The position numbers were made by a program, and so were the translations under genes. Shown here in pieces: positions 10,654 through 22,476 of a DNA stretch of 64,000 bases (positions are counted from its first letter, which is position 1; each line of letters starts with the position of its first letter). Below the pieces are notes generated by a model that was not told the origin of the DNA, made no database searches, and was given only the letters and a program-made list of their open reading frames with translations. This DNA comes from Serendipita indica DSM 11827 (taxonomy: Eukaryota; Basidiomycota; Agaricomycetes; Sebacinales; Serendipitaceae). The stretch covers positions 1,426,001-1,490,000 of the forward strand of contig CAJVGD010000001.1 in the NCBI GenBank assembly GCA_910890315.1, written 5' to 3'.

Positions 10654-11981
10654 CTATTGTACAAGTTTAGTTTGCTTCTGCTCCAGATATAAATCTGCAT
10701 TGACCACCACCACAACTTTGCCATGAGCGTGCCCTGACTGTAGGCGTTCAAACGCCATCTGGACATCATCAAACTTGAAGACAGAATCGACCACCGGTAC
10801 GACTTTTCCTATGGAACGTTGAGTAATGGCCAAAAGGGTGACAAGAGACCTACCACTCTCGACCATTGCGGCAAGGGCACGAAGCTCTTCCTTTGAGTTT
10901 TCTAGGTTGAGCATACTAAGCTTTCGCTGCGTTCCACCCATCCACTTTGGACGCCATGCATGTGTAAAGAGCCCAGCAGCAGCACTGGCGGTACCGAAGA
11001 TGCTTCCTTTAGCAGGAGCGACAGATGCAAAGACCCCGTCTGGCTTGAGGTAGTGTTCAGATTTCGCATAGAGATTACTGTCGAGCCCATAACAATCGAT
11101 GATGGCATCAAAGGGGCGCTCTGGCGGTTCTCTTGTCAAGGCGTCCGCTATTGGCTCGGCGTGATAGTCGAAGACCTGTATGAAATGAGATACGACTCTT
11201 CGAGGAGTATATAACTTACATCGTCTGCTCCAAGTCCCAGAACAAGTTCACGCGTGGCAGGAGAGACCGAAGCAGTAACGTGACATCCCGAGGCTTTCGC
11301 CATCTGAACGGCAAACGTTCCAACACCCCCGCTCGCGTTATTGATGAGTACTCTTTGTCCTGATCCTTTGATCTTTGCATCCACGTATAGTAACTTGTAG
11401 GCACTGAGCCCAGCAAGGCATAGGCCTGCGGCCTGGATGGGTGACAGATTTGATGGCCTACGAACGACGTGATCACTCCTGACTCGGACGTATTCACAGA
11501 GTGAGCCTTGACTTGTGATTTGCGCCATCGCTGCCGTCTATCAATACTTCCATAAAGCAAAGCCACCTTGATCGAAGCTTACATTGAGAGACCCAACCGC
11601 ATACAGGATCACCGTTCTCAAAACCTGTAACTCCTTGAGACGAGACAACTGTTCCAGTAAAGTCGTTTCCAGCGGTGTGCGGACGACGAGCCATAGTATT
11701 AGGGAGCATCTCCATTAGTTTGTAGTTTCTGACGTGATTGAGAAACATCGCTTCATTATCTGATGCACGCACATTGGATTCAGGGCAGCAGCTTCAACTT
11801 TGACAAGTAGCTCGCCTGGGGCGAGATTGTGCGTCACAGGAATCTTCTCCTGGAGCTCTAATGCGATAGATGGTGGCCCTTTCTGTACTTCTCTCCACGC
11901 TCTTTGGCTGATGGGTAACGAGAATGCTCGTTGAAGCATTGGATTTGGGCTCCCAGCCCGTTGCGGAGGTGAGTCGGTCAT
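10654..11981 (-). CDS. MDR-superfamily NAD(P)-dependent oxidoreductase (quinone reductase-like)
   Basis: Five exons (11981-11773, 11728-11583, 11530-11220, 11175-10854, 10808-10654) join to 380 residues. The GroES-like half has LLVKVEAAALNPINYKLM and GNDFTGTV. The nucleotide-binding half has LINNASGGVGTFAVQMAKA, the NASGGVG form of the MDR cofactor motif. The end is VFKFDDVQMAFERLQSG followed by HAHGKVVVVV. Cysteines that bind structural or catalytic zinc in classical alcohol dehydrogenases are absent, so a zinc-free quinone oxidoreductase or enoyl reductase is more likely than an alcohol dehydrogenase. The substrate cannot be told. The gene is tandem with SRC1 (41 bp gap) and divergent from the coiled-coil gene at 12319. 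Confidence 0.9.
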
Positions 11982-12023
11982 GGTAGAGTTTGAGTGGCAG
12001 GTGAAGAGGTCGATTGCTCGTCT

Positions 12024-12031
12024 ACTTATAT
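12024..12031 (-). promoter_or_regulatory. TATA-like box for the MDR oxidoreductase
   Basis: On the minus strand the sequence reads GCATATAAGTAG, a near-consensus TATA element about 45 bp before the ATG at 11981. The position is close for a TATA box, so it is a candidate only. Confidence 0.35.
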
Positions 12032-12318
12032 GCACTGTTTAATTCAACTGCGGCTCAGTCAGCGTATGTACTTGGCGGTTGGTTCCAGAATAGAAGGGGT
12101 ACCGCACAAGACGGCGGGGGCCTAGACTATGCCATGTCCACAGTATGCGCAGTTATTTCCGGGTTGAAATCTAGAATAAATGCTAGAACAACAGCCACAG
12201 CCACTCGTGGGCAGCAACTCTGGAGCTGACCATCGCCGACGCTGTAGACCTTTGCCGCACTATTCGTTCTTATCTAAGCTATTATTCGCCATAATTCGTC
12301 ACTTCATCTTCAATAGTC

Positions 12319-13440
12319 ATGTTTCCATTTCAACCACTCACCACGCCCACCAGCAATGCACCCACCGTCAAGTTTCATCTTATCGACACTCCTGAGGATC
12401 TTTGCCACGACCCACAATGTCCATGGGACTCTGTTATGGTCAAGTACTTTAAACTCAAGTCGGTACCGATTCCCATCAAACACAAGTACAATGTCAATGC
12501 ACAAGAGTTTGTTCCGGCAAGTCGTCGTCCGGTCATGCTCACAGAGCCTATAACGAGGGTCCAGAGTGTGGTGAAACATTTGTACCATTTATATCTTTCG
12601 CTGATTGTCCCCAGCCACTCCCGACTCCCAATCCACGCACCTCTGGTATCTTTGAGATACCAGGGCCTAAGCCGACACCTGCTCCTTACGAGAACAAATT
12701 TACAGTGCTCTACTCTACGTCCGAGTTTGGTCAGGTACGTGGCTCCCGTCGCTACCCACGTTGGTTCACGTTGCCCTAGTCTCTCAAGCCATCCCGTCCC
12801 AGTAGCAAGGCACCTTCCGAGGCAGCAACAGGTTCGGGTACAGATTATGCACCATCCAATCAGGTGAGAGCCTGAATCAACTCGTCAAACACTCAAGCTG
12901 ACATCTCAAAAGTCTCCAGAGAAGTTTCTCCTTGAACTTGCCGAGCAACAGCAGAAACTAAGCGCACTCTACGATATGGAAGCAACCGCTGCAAAAGATG
13001 TCAAAGCCTGGCACCTTGCCACCTCGACGTTCAACGAGGCCCTCCTCGAGCTGGCCCCCTCTGTGCTCGAACGGGCCAAACGCCACTTAGCCGAAGCCGC
13101 TATCCAACGCATTACGACGCACGAATCCGGGATGCTCGAACAGAGCCGTCGCATCGTCAAAGAGGTTGCCTCCATCAAGAGTGAGCTTGCAGGCAACTTC
13201 CACCAGGCGGAGTGTCAGTTGATGGGGGCCCGTCTTGACAATATTAGCAATGCGCTTGCTAAAGTCGAGAAGGAGCTCATTGCACGGGCCATGTCCGAAG
13301 CGGCCGCACGAAATCGAAAGGCTGTCGACCCCTATTTGGCCTTTGCCACTCTTCAGGAGCAAGCCAGATTGTTGCAACTAGAAGACATGGAACTTCGCAG
13401 ACAAACCCAGGAGCTCGCCTCGATGATGCCACCTTACTAG
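12319..13440 (+). CDS. Uncharacterised protein with a helical, coiled-coil-like C-terminal half
   Basis: I do not recognise the family. Four exons (12319-12516, 12558-12734, 12780-12863, 12913-13440) join in frame to 328 residues. The N-terminal 125 residues are compact-looking and rich in aromatic, Pro and Cys residues (CHDPQCPWDSVMVKYFKLK, GPECGETFVPFISFADCPQP). A Ser/Pro-rich linker (KPSRPSSKAPSEAATGSG) follows. The last 170 residues are almost entirely helical with many Ala, Glu, Leu and Arg (LLELAPSVLERAKRHLAEAA, ELIARAMSEAAARNRKAVDP) and probably form a coiled coil. No signal peptide or membrane helix is seen. The first intron (12517-12557) appears to start with GC (gcaagt), explaining a frame change that no GT donor does. 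It is convergent with XPO1, 246 bp apart. Confidence 0.72.
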
Positions 13441-13686
13441 GCCGTCACGATGTATACCCTTCTAGGCGTTGTTCACACCGGTTTCCTTTATACCATGTTT
13501 TGAGAAACCACCGTTTGTATTTTTATTCGTAATTACATGAGAGATGGAAGGCAAGACGCGATTAGATGACGCCGGGAAACGCAGGTAGTACAATGTTGCA
13601 GCAGATATTCCAGCGGGAGCGTACAGCGCTATGGACCGACCTTTATTCGAGTTTCTCCAGGTGTTCCTGTGACAGATTTCCATGAT

Positions 13687-16600
13687 CTATAGCTCCTCCT
13701 CGTCTTGAATCTGAGATGGTTTGAGTAATCCCGGAACACGCATCGCTGCTGCTTCTTTTTCGGAAGCAGCTTGCTCCTTTTCTTCCAGGTAAAGTTCGGC
13801 ATTGTCACCCTCAAACTCTTTGAGCTGGATGAGGAAGTCGCGCACGGCCACTTTGAAGCGATTCGCGTCTCCGCATGTCTCGCAGAGCGAGGCCACAAAT
13901 GCGTCAACTCGTTTCCTGCGGCATTTTAGAATAGTTACATACTCCTATTAAGCGGGAGAGACTCACGGAGGAAGGTGAGGGAACGCATTCTTAAGCAGCG
14001 AGGATGAAAACTCGCGGACAAATGTAGAGTTCGTCATGCTTGCATCCGGGACGGTAGAGGGATCGAATATGGGCGCCGCAAGAGTGCCAGATTCCACGAG
14101 ATGGTAGAGACGCATGAGTAGTTGAGTTTGCATCTTGAAGCCTGCAATCAAGGTGAGTAGGTGGTAGTCCAGCAAGCATCCAATCTTACCGCTCTTGTGG
14201 TCGGTATCCGTGAGTACAAAATAGAGATCTTGGAGGAGCGCCGTATAGTACGCTTGGAAGAAGGCATTTGCAACAACAGCATCTTGAGTGGCAAAGTTGT
14301 CGACCATTTCGAATAGAACTGTAGCAAGGTTAGGCGGTAATCGTGAGTTACCTTGAAACACATACTCAAAAGGCCAAGGTCTGCAATATCTCGAAGCGTG
14401 TGCTTCATTCCCCAGATTATACTGTCAAATACAAGCTTGAACTGTACGGGCGGTAATGTGAGCAATGCTGCTAATTGTTAGGACAAGAACTATTTGACGG
14501 AACTGAGAATTACCCGGGAAGCACTGCGAATTGATAGCACGCAGTAACCTGTAGAGCCCTACACGGTGCTCTGGATACTCTGTAAAATCTTGGTTGATCA
14601 TATTGAGGGTCGGCTCGAACACGGCCTCGAGAATCGGATGAACTTGAGGGGTGAGAAGAGGCTAAGCGGCGTCAGTATAAGGAGAGAACGCAGTGAGTAC
14701 ACTCACTCCCATGCGGAGGGTGATAGTAGCCATGACGTTGAGCACTTCAGCGTCTCTAGCTTGGGGAACGTTACGATTATAGTCGCCGAGAATAGCATCG
14801 AGTAGTGGAGGAATGAGATTTTGATTGACACTTTCCACCTCTTCTGCCTTTTTGATATATGTCTCCATCAGCTTCAAGATTTCCTTCTTGATGGTACGCA
14901 GGCCACGGATTTTTGGGGTTTTGGTAGCAATGAGACCTAGGAACGGTGTAAGAATGACAAGGCAATTGTAGGGAGTGTCCCTACCTTCGGTCGCCACCGA
15001 GGTGCTGATGATGCTACTGACAGCCTTGTAGAGTTCGAGCATGTCCACAAAGTTGCGAGAAATCTGGGGAATGAAGAACGTCCCAATGGAGACACAAGCA
15101 GCCACGTTAGTCTTGATGATATTATTCAGAACCTTGACGTTGTCCATGTTGGAAAGCACGTCTACGTTGCTCGTGGCTTGGATCATTAGAGAGTCCCACT
15201 ATAGAAGCTGAGTGTCAGTATTCGTAAAATTGGTGTTCACATACCGCGGTGTTCGGCAACTCCATCAACCTTTGAATCAACTTCTCTTGTATTGGCTTAT
15301 TGGGTTGAGCAGAAATCATGTAGCCAATCGCCTCGTAGAATGTGTGAATTTGCTGAGGAGACAGATCAATGGTTATAGACGGCAGCTTGCGGAGGATTTC
15401 ATCGATGAACGGCTCGGTCTCTTGTGCTTGCAGCATGACAAAGTGGCGGCGGCATTTTTGGGTAATCTTGATAAAGGTATCACAAGCCATGTCTTGCACA
15501 CCTGTATCATTTGTGAGTGGTGGCCAAAAGTTCAAAGAATGGGCACACCTTCGTGCGTCTCGTGCATGAATTCGAAGAGCTTATTCACGACTGTCTTAAG
15601 GAACTTCCAATGTGCCTTTAGGAAGCGAGGATACTGGCCGACGATGTACATAATGTTGGAGGCCACGACGGCTTTGTTGTCCTTGCCACGCTTCATTTCG
15701 ACCAAGCCAAGGAGTTCCTTGATGACCGTGACCAAGAACCGTTTTTCGGTCTCTTCGTCTATGAAACGTTAGACAAGCTGAACGAGTGTCACAGTACTTA
15801 CTCATGGCACCCGAGATGGAACCAATTGCCCAGCAAAGCGTGTTGAGGTTATTCCACGACCATTCCGTACCGTCAATTTGTCTACTCAGCTTCTCTGTGA
15901 GGATAGACTCAGTGTCCGCAACGTCGAGATGTGTCAAGTAGACAAGGAGCTCGCGCATTTGCTTGTAGACGACGATTGTTTCGCTCTCCTTGAGAACTTC
16001 TCTGACGATTTCTCCCTCGTCGTTCTCGACAATCAAAACCTGAGGATGATGTTGGCATAATGGTCAATATAGCGTAATGACACACACCTCCTCCGGCTTG
16101 GCCATGCGATCGATGACGACCAGGCGAAGGTTGGACAGAACGTCCGTGTACAGGTTTTTGCGCAGCTCGTAACCACTGAGCAGAGAGTTTGCACCTGGGC
16201 CACCCAAGTTTAGACCCATCAAGAGGGCAGGTTCGCCGATCGGCAGACTTTGAATCTCCTCGTATAGCTCTGCGACGAGTTTCGACCAGTATTCGAGGCA
16301 AATCTTGAATATCTCCTTGTCTTCTACTTGAGAAATCTTGATCATGTATAGATGGCAGTTCAGCAGTAGGTCACGATATTGCTCGGGCTCGATGAGTCTG
16401 TTGTGGTTGATAAGGAAGTTGGTCAGGAAAAGGGCGAGGTTAAGAACGAGTTCTTGTCCAGAATCACTCGATGTAGCATAAGCGGCTTTGATGTCTATGA
16501 ATCGTGGGTATCAGTTCGTCAACACGTTGATCGATTGTACCTGTAGATGGCGGGATCATGCGGTTGACAGAGGTCATGACCATTGAGAAGAGGACTTGGA

Positions 16601-17755
16601 ACTTGTAGTCGTATTCGGTTCCAACTTGGAAGCCTGCAATTTCCGAAAGACACTTGAGAGTGACATTGCGGAACTCGTGGGTCTCCAAGAACTAGCTGGG
16701 CATGAGCTATCAAACTCTTTGCACATGGACAGTAGCTTACCCTGGTTAGCAGGGTATCGATGATATTGGTCTCGAAGATGTATCCCAGTGGTATCCAGTT
16801 GAGGAAGCGAAGGAAGCACTCCAAAGTTGCTTTGATGAGGGTTGGTTTTTGGGCTTTGTCGAGTACCTCGGAGCAGAGCCTAAAGATATCGCTAAACTCT
16901 CCACACATCTGATTCTTGAGGTTCTTGATCTTAGCGGTCGTCATCTGTTCGGCAGAGTAGTCGAAAATTTCTTCTGACAGGAGCTTGAGAATGACCATGT
17001 TGTTTTCGCAGAGCGAGACGTTTGTTTGAGAGGATGCGACAATCTCTGGGATGAACGTCGGCCATGCATGTGGCCACTCTTGTTTCAAAATCTGAGTCTC
17101 AGGTCAAAGGATATCCTACGGTGCAATCTCACATGACAGTACCTGCACCAAGATGAGATTCAGCTTTCCGATATATGCGCGCTCTTTGCGGAGGATTGCC
17201 TCGTCTGACGCGAGTTTTATCGTAAGGCCGACGATGAAATTGCGAATTCCTGTGCCGTGTGTGTCAGAACCATGGCTCGGTTGGTGACGGTGGTGACTGA
17301 CCTGCGCGTTGATCGTCTGGGATAACTTTCCAACGCGTCATAATGAGCTTTTCGAGGATTTGAAGGCCGATAAACTATAATTGGGGCGCGATCACGAAAA
17401 GGAATGAGTCCCTTTCTGTGGCGTCGATCTCGAACAAACCTTTGCTTGCGAGTTTGACGAGCTCTCTAGAATCAGCGGCACTCTTTGCCATGCATCTGGA
17501 TGCTCTTGGAATTGGGCGAGGACGTGCTGGGCTGCCCGTTGCTGACCAAAGACGCGTGTAAGCAGCTGCCGAGCGCGAGTTTGATGCAGACAGAGAACGA
17601 GCGTACCTCTTGCCCAGAACCGGTAAAGCCAGCCTCTACCACGCGATCAATGAGCGATACATCGACCTCTTTGCTGAAATCTAGGATAGCCTGCCGTTTA
17701 CAACGAGATCAGTGGGCGTTGTCGTAACCAGCCTTGATCGTGAACCCACCTCCAT
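13687..17755 (-). CDS. CRM1: Exportin-1/Crm1, nuclear export receptor
   Basis: Crm1 carries leucine-rich NES cargo, ribosomal subunits and snRNA complexes out of the nucleus with Ran-GTP. More than a dozen exons cover the whole family length. They run from [20 protein letters not shown] through the importin-beta N-terminal region ([34 protein letters not shown]) and the NES-groove helices ([47 protein letters not shown]) to the C-terminal acidic tail ([20 protein letters not shown]). The coding start is a 6-nt exon (17755-17750, Met-Glu). The residue matching the leptomycin-reactive cysteine (human Cys528, in LLGLCEQKRG) is Val here ([10 protein letters not shown], codon 15700-15702). It is divergent from TMA20 with 165 bp between the ATGs. 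Confidence 0.96.
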
Positions 17756-17920
17756 CTTGACGCTTTACAGGCACAATACTTTGCCAATAAGTGAGCGGAT
17801 TCAGACTCGAAAGCCGCCTTTGGTGGAAACGGCTGGGCAACGTTGGGTCTCAGTTTGATTCGGCTATTTCCCGAGTGGCGAACCTTTGGACCACGACTCC
17901 TGCAGTGATATATAACAAAA

Positions 17921-18628
17921 ATGTTTAAAAAGTATGCAAATAAGTGTCATTCATCGACCTGTCTGACGACGAAATGGCAGGTTTTCCCCATCCACGGACA
18001 TTGCGGGACAGGCCATCCTCAAGCAGTCAGCACAGCGTACGATCAGAGCAAATTTGCTAGATCAATGGAAGGGACTCACTCCAGAGACGCTGGATGCATC
18101 AATTTGGTCCAAAAAGGAGTCTCTCGTCCTCGTCAAAGGGTCTGTGCCTTCTGTCTCTTAGGGACAGCTCCCTGACGGCGCCAGTAATCAGACGTGATCA
18201 CTTGTCCATCTATACCGTGCAAGGGCGACCCCTCTTCTTTCAGCACTTTGATGGGCCACTGATTCCTACATTGCGACTGCTCCATCAATGTCAGTAGATT
18301 GCCTACGAACACGACTTGTAACTCATCACCTGCAGTTCCAAAGATACTCCCCGCGCTTCGTGTCGATAGAGGCGCGATCCGCTTCCTTCTTCAGGGAGCA
18401 AATATGATGGCTCCCGGATTCACCTCCAAGGGCGGTTGGCTTCCTGATGCTAGTGAAGCAATCCCAGCTGGCACAGTGGTTGCGATTGAGACCGAAGGAA
18501 AGGAGCATGCCGCTGCCATTGGGATCACGAAACTATCCACCGAGGATATGAAGGCTATCAACAAAGGCGTCGCTGTGGAGATACTCTGCTACCTGGGAGA
18601 TGATTTATGGAGTCTGCAAACAATCTAA
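17921..18628 (+). CDS. TMA20: Tma20/MCT-1, PUA-domain translation recycling and re-initiation factor
   Basis: Tma20 works with Tma22 on the 40S subunit to recycle post-termination ribosomes and support re-initiation. Four exons (17921-17931, 17981-18139, 18192-18289, 18336-18628) join to 186 residues, the usual length. Family landmarks are QRTIRANLLDQW, RDHLSIYTVQGRPLFFQHFD, GPLIPTLRLLHQFP and the PUA domain RVDRGAIRFLLQGANMMAPG, GKEHAAAIGITKLSTEDMKA, INKGVAVEILCYLGDDLWSL. The first coding exon is only 11 nt (MFK and two bases). The pairing with eRF1 in the same window is functionally apt, but the genes are 15 kb apart and not co-transcribed. Confidence 0.94.
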
Positions 18629-18831
18629 TACCACTGATTGATACCTTCTCCGTTTGACTCAGACTATGGAATCCTCCCTGTACACGTCCTTGCAACGCGT
18701 CTGTTCAACCACGATATGACTTTCAGGTCCCGGTAACGCGTCGGTTTGTAGTATTTGAGGTGAAATCTCATAAATGAAGCCATGTTCGCGTCAAAAGTGG
18801 TGACTACGGCTTGAACCACTCCACTTCCGGC

Positions 18832-20997
18832 ATGATTTCGCTCAGCGACGAATACACAATCGCGCTGGGAATCACCGCAGCCGCAACATATCTCATATCT
18901 ACTCTTCTTGTTCCTCCGCCTCTTGTTCATCCCTTGCTTCTTGGCCGCCAATCTCATGTTGCTCAAGTGCGCAAGGAAAACGAGTCCGCTGTATATTCAA
19001 ACTATGGAATAGGAGCTTCCTCAGTCAGTGTTGTTGTTTATAATCGCTAAAATATTCTCTCTCATCTACGATAGCTTCCCATTGCACCCGGCAAGGGCGT
19101 GACGACTCAGGTATCTCTCTTGAGACAGGACGCGCCGTTCGACACGGCAGAACGCTGGTTATGGGACCAAAAGGTGGATGCGTCTCGCAAGAAGCTCTTC
19201 GTTTAGCTGAGAATCATCAGATTAACAACCGAGACCTTCAAGCAAAGGTCAGCCGAATTGGAGCAGCGTTGTGTGCAGCAGCTGGCTTGGTACCAAAGGG
19301 CTCTCGTGTATTACTTCTTCTCCGTGACAGCTTGGGTGAGTAAGTCCGCATTCTGCTGAGCGATTCTCATACTGCTCACCAGAATGGCTCATTGCCGACC
19401 TTGCCTTGGCCTCTTACTGCGTCCCCACCATTACATTATCGTCCAATGCGTTATTGACGGCTACTTTGGAAACCCATCCACCTACCGCCATTGTCGTGGA
19501 CGCGAGCGAATTGGTGCACCTGCTGGAACTTCTCGAAGAGTCGACCCACAAACCCGTCATCATCGTCGTCGGAGATCGCACTGGGGAAACCAAAGTGTGG
19601 GCGAAGAAGGTCGACTTGAGGCTTGTCACATGGGAAGACTTGGAAAACGTTCCTCCAAGCACTCTTCAACTTCCGACCCCGAGTAAGACTTACATCGTTC
19701 TATGACAGCCCTTATGCCTTTTAGTTGCTTCCGACATTTCAAGTGCACACTTTTTCGCGATAAAAAATGGGGCAGGTCTTGTGGATTTGGAAGATGACAC
19801 AGACTGATCGTTTGCAGGCATTGAAAGGGGTACAGTTCACTCATCAGGTAAAAATAACCTCTCAATTGACAACTAATTGCTGATCCTATGTAAGAATGTT
19901 GTGGCCGGAGCAACGGGTATCCTCAACGTCCTTCCGACCGTTGGTCCCTGGAGTGAAAAGGACACCATAGTATCTGCACACTCACTTTCCACGCCGTATG
20001 GTCGCTCAATCGTGTATGCCGCACTCTACAGTGGTGCCAATTTTGGCACAATGAATACTTTCAAGGGGTTACACGAGAGCCAAGGTGGGTATACTGCTCG
20101 TTTTGTGAGAAAGTCACTAAAGGAATACAGACATAACCCCGTCTTTGTCCGAGGTCATCCGTGCTTCAGAGCACGAATCACGTCCATCTCCGACAATCAT
20201 CTTAATGTTCGTTCTTCGTGGCCTACCAGTCGTAATTGACTCAACCTGCAAATAGCACGCCAAAACATCTCAACGCAATGACGACTAGCATTCTTTCCAT
20301 GAGCAAAAAATCACCCTTCTTCTGGCTTGCCTGGAGACATAAGTATTCCGCCTTGCTGCGTGGATATCTCGTAAAGGACGGATTCTGGGATAGACAGGTC
20401 TTTGCACGAGCACGCATGGATGCACTTGGTTCGCTGCCTACAACTCTACGTGGCGTTGTTGTTGGGCCAGGTAGGGTCTTTTTGAATCAGTTGGATGATA
20501 CTTACTTGCTTGCAGATGCCCTGGACTATTCCGCAGTCCTGCCCGCTCGGATCGCACTTTCAGTACCCCTTGTGAACGTCTATGCGAATCCGCTGGCCAC
20601 AGGTCCGATCTTTGCGAGCCATCCTCTGGATATGCAAGTATTGGAAACGGAAGGCACTCCAGCACACGACGTTGCCGGCAAAGCTCATAGCGGTCCTCCC
20701 ACCTGCAATATCTCTGTCAAATTGGTCAACACTCAGGAGGAGACTGTTGCAGGAGGCGCAGATCCAGAGGGAAATGTGAGTATAGAAGCTGTTTGAAACT
20801 GTCATTGACCTGACCACGTGCTATAGCTCCAAATCAAGGGCCCTGGCGTTGGTGACCCGATCCCAATGGGTGTCCAGTCAGAAGAAGGCTGGGTCGACAG
20901 CGGCGTCACAGCTCACGTTCGTTCCAACGGCACCTTTGTCGTTGGTAACCCACACGAATCCACGAGCTCGAGCGCCCATGACTTTACTCTGATATAG
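18832..20997 (+). CDS. Divergent acyl-CoA synthetase/AMP-ligase-like membrane protein, probably without ligase activity
   Basis: About ten short exons encode an N-terminal membrane helix (ALGITAAATYLISTLLV) followed by an ANL-type ligase fold: KINNRDLQAKVSRIGAALCA, LIADLALASYCVPTITL, LKGVQFTHQNVVAGATGI (matching the KGVxLTHxN region), GFWDRQVFARARMDALGSLP and NLQIKGPG. The start is the ATG before ISLSDEYTIA. Motifs needed for adenylation are missing. The YTSGTTGxPKG loop is replaced by about AIKNGAG, the YGxTE motif by VYANPLA, and the TGD motif by DSGVTA; the C-terminal lid domain with its catalytic Lys is not seen. Similar ligase-like proteins seem common in Agaricomycetes. A lipid-handling or scaffold role at a membrane is an inference. 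Exact joins near 19760-19810 and 20200-20260 are uncertain. Confidence 0.75.
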
Positions 20998-21238
20998 TCC
21001 CTTGTCGTGTTATCCTTGAAATCCCAGCTGTCGTGACAAGTTTGTTGTAGCGGAGTTGAAAGGCACGTGACCATCCCTACAGTTTCCAGTAGTTGGAAAG
21101 CGCTCGAACAACTTGGACCCGTCGCACACCTTTGAGAAACAGTTGACCATTTTCCAAAATCAATAGAAAAAACTAGGTCTGTCAGAGGACGCGCTTCAAC
21201 GCGTAAACGTTCCGTGTCTGATTCGTTGTGGCTCAGGA

Positions 21239-22476
21239 ATGTCGTCCCCAGCCGTTGATACCGTTGAAGTCACCTCGCCAGTTGAGCCCAAGGCCAAGAA
21301 GCCGAGAACATCTCGTGCAAAGAAGGAAGAGACGACGGAGAAGAAGGTTGAAGCCACGTCCAAGGACGAGAAGGAGTCCAAGGAGAGCAAGGACGGTGAT
21401 AGCAAGACCAAGGGAGGCGCAAAGCGCAAAAACGTGGGCGAGAAACATCCTCCCTTTGAAGAAATCATTCGTGAGTGCATCACAGAGGCTACTGGAGACG
21501 GCGTGAGCCGTCCCGCTATCAAGAGTGCGTCCGTCATGTGTTTGCGCCCTGTCGAGCCCATGTTAACGACGCGACACGGCCGCTTTTCCGTATTATTTTC
21601 GTACAGAATTCATTGAGACTCGATATGGTCTCGAGATGAGCGGCCAGACAATCAGCAACATCAACCGTGCTATCATTACCGGCCAGAAGAAGGGCATATT
21701 TGTACTCCCCAAGGGTGCGAGCGGTAAAGTCACACTTGCTCCTGTTGTTCAAGATAAAGAGGTATGCTGTGTAGTCCGTTACCCTGCTTCAGCAGGAGCT
21801 TGACCGCCCTTTGTCTAGAACAATGCTCCCGTTACCAACTCTACTAAGCGTCGCCTTGCTGTGGCAAAGAACAATGCCAAGAAGGAAAAGGAAGCAGCCA
21901 AGAGTGCTGCACGGGTGCGTTCATTTACACATCCCAACATGCTCATCTCTAAGACTCGTTCCAGGCTGCAGCCCCGAAGAAGACCGCCTCTGCCCCTAAA
22001 AAGGTGCGTATCCATTCTTTGCGTGAATCCGATGAGTCTGACACAAGACATGACGGCGATCAGGCCGCGCCTGCGCCTGCGCCTGCTCGCCAACCTCTAA
22101 AGAAGGCCTCCACCAATGTAAAGGCGACCGCTGCGAAGAAGGCCACTGCGGCGAAGGGAAAGCCTGCTGAGGAAGCAAAGCCCGTTAAGGATGAAAAGCC
22201 CGTCAAGGCTGCAAAACCCTCCAAAGCAAAGGCTACAAAGGCTACGACCGCCAAGGTGAATCGAAGCCCCTCTGCTGTACTCAACTCATACTGTAATAGG
22301 CCACGCCTGCTAAGAAGGCCGCGACATCCCCCACTGAGCGCAAGAAAAAGGCTGTAAAGGTCACTACTGCGGCAGCAACAAAGGTCAAGCAAAGTGCTGC
22401 TACAACAAAGGCGAAGCGCGAGTCAAATGCTGCTGCCTCTACTGCTGGGCGCGGCCGTCGCAAGTCCACCAAGTAA
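21239..22476 (+). CDS. HHO1: Linker histone H1
   Basis: H1 binds linker DNA at the nucleosome dyad. After a Lys/Glu-rich N-terminal tail of about 70 residues, the winged-helix globular domain runs HPPFEEIIRECITEATGDGV, SRPAIKKFIETRYGLEMSGQ, NRAIITGQKKGIFVLPKGAS, GKVTLAPV. The C-terminal tail is typical Lys/Ala/Pro-rich sequence with many KKA units and ends GRGRRKSTK, with the stop at 22474-22476. There are at least five introns. The first is 21525-21606; those in the tail mostly follow an AAG or CGG codon and preserve frame between basic repeats. It is an intron-bearing, presumably polyadenylated H1, as expected in fungi. Confidence 0.95.
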
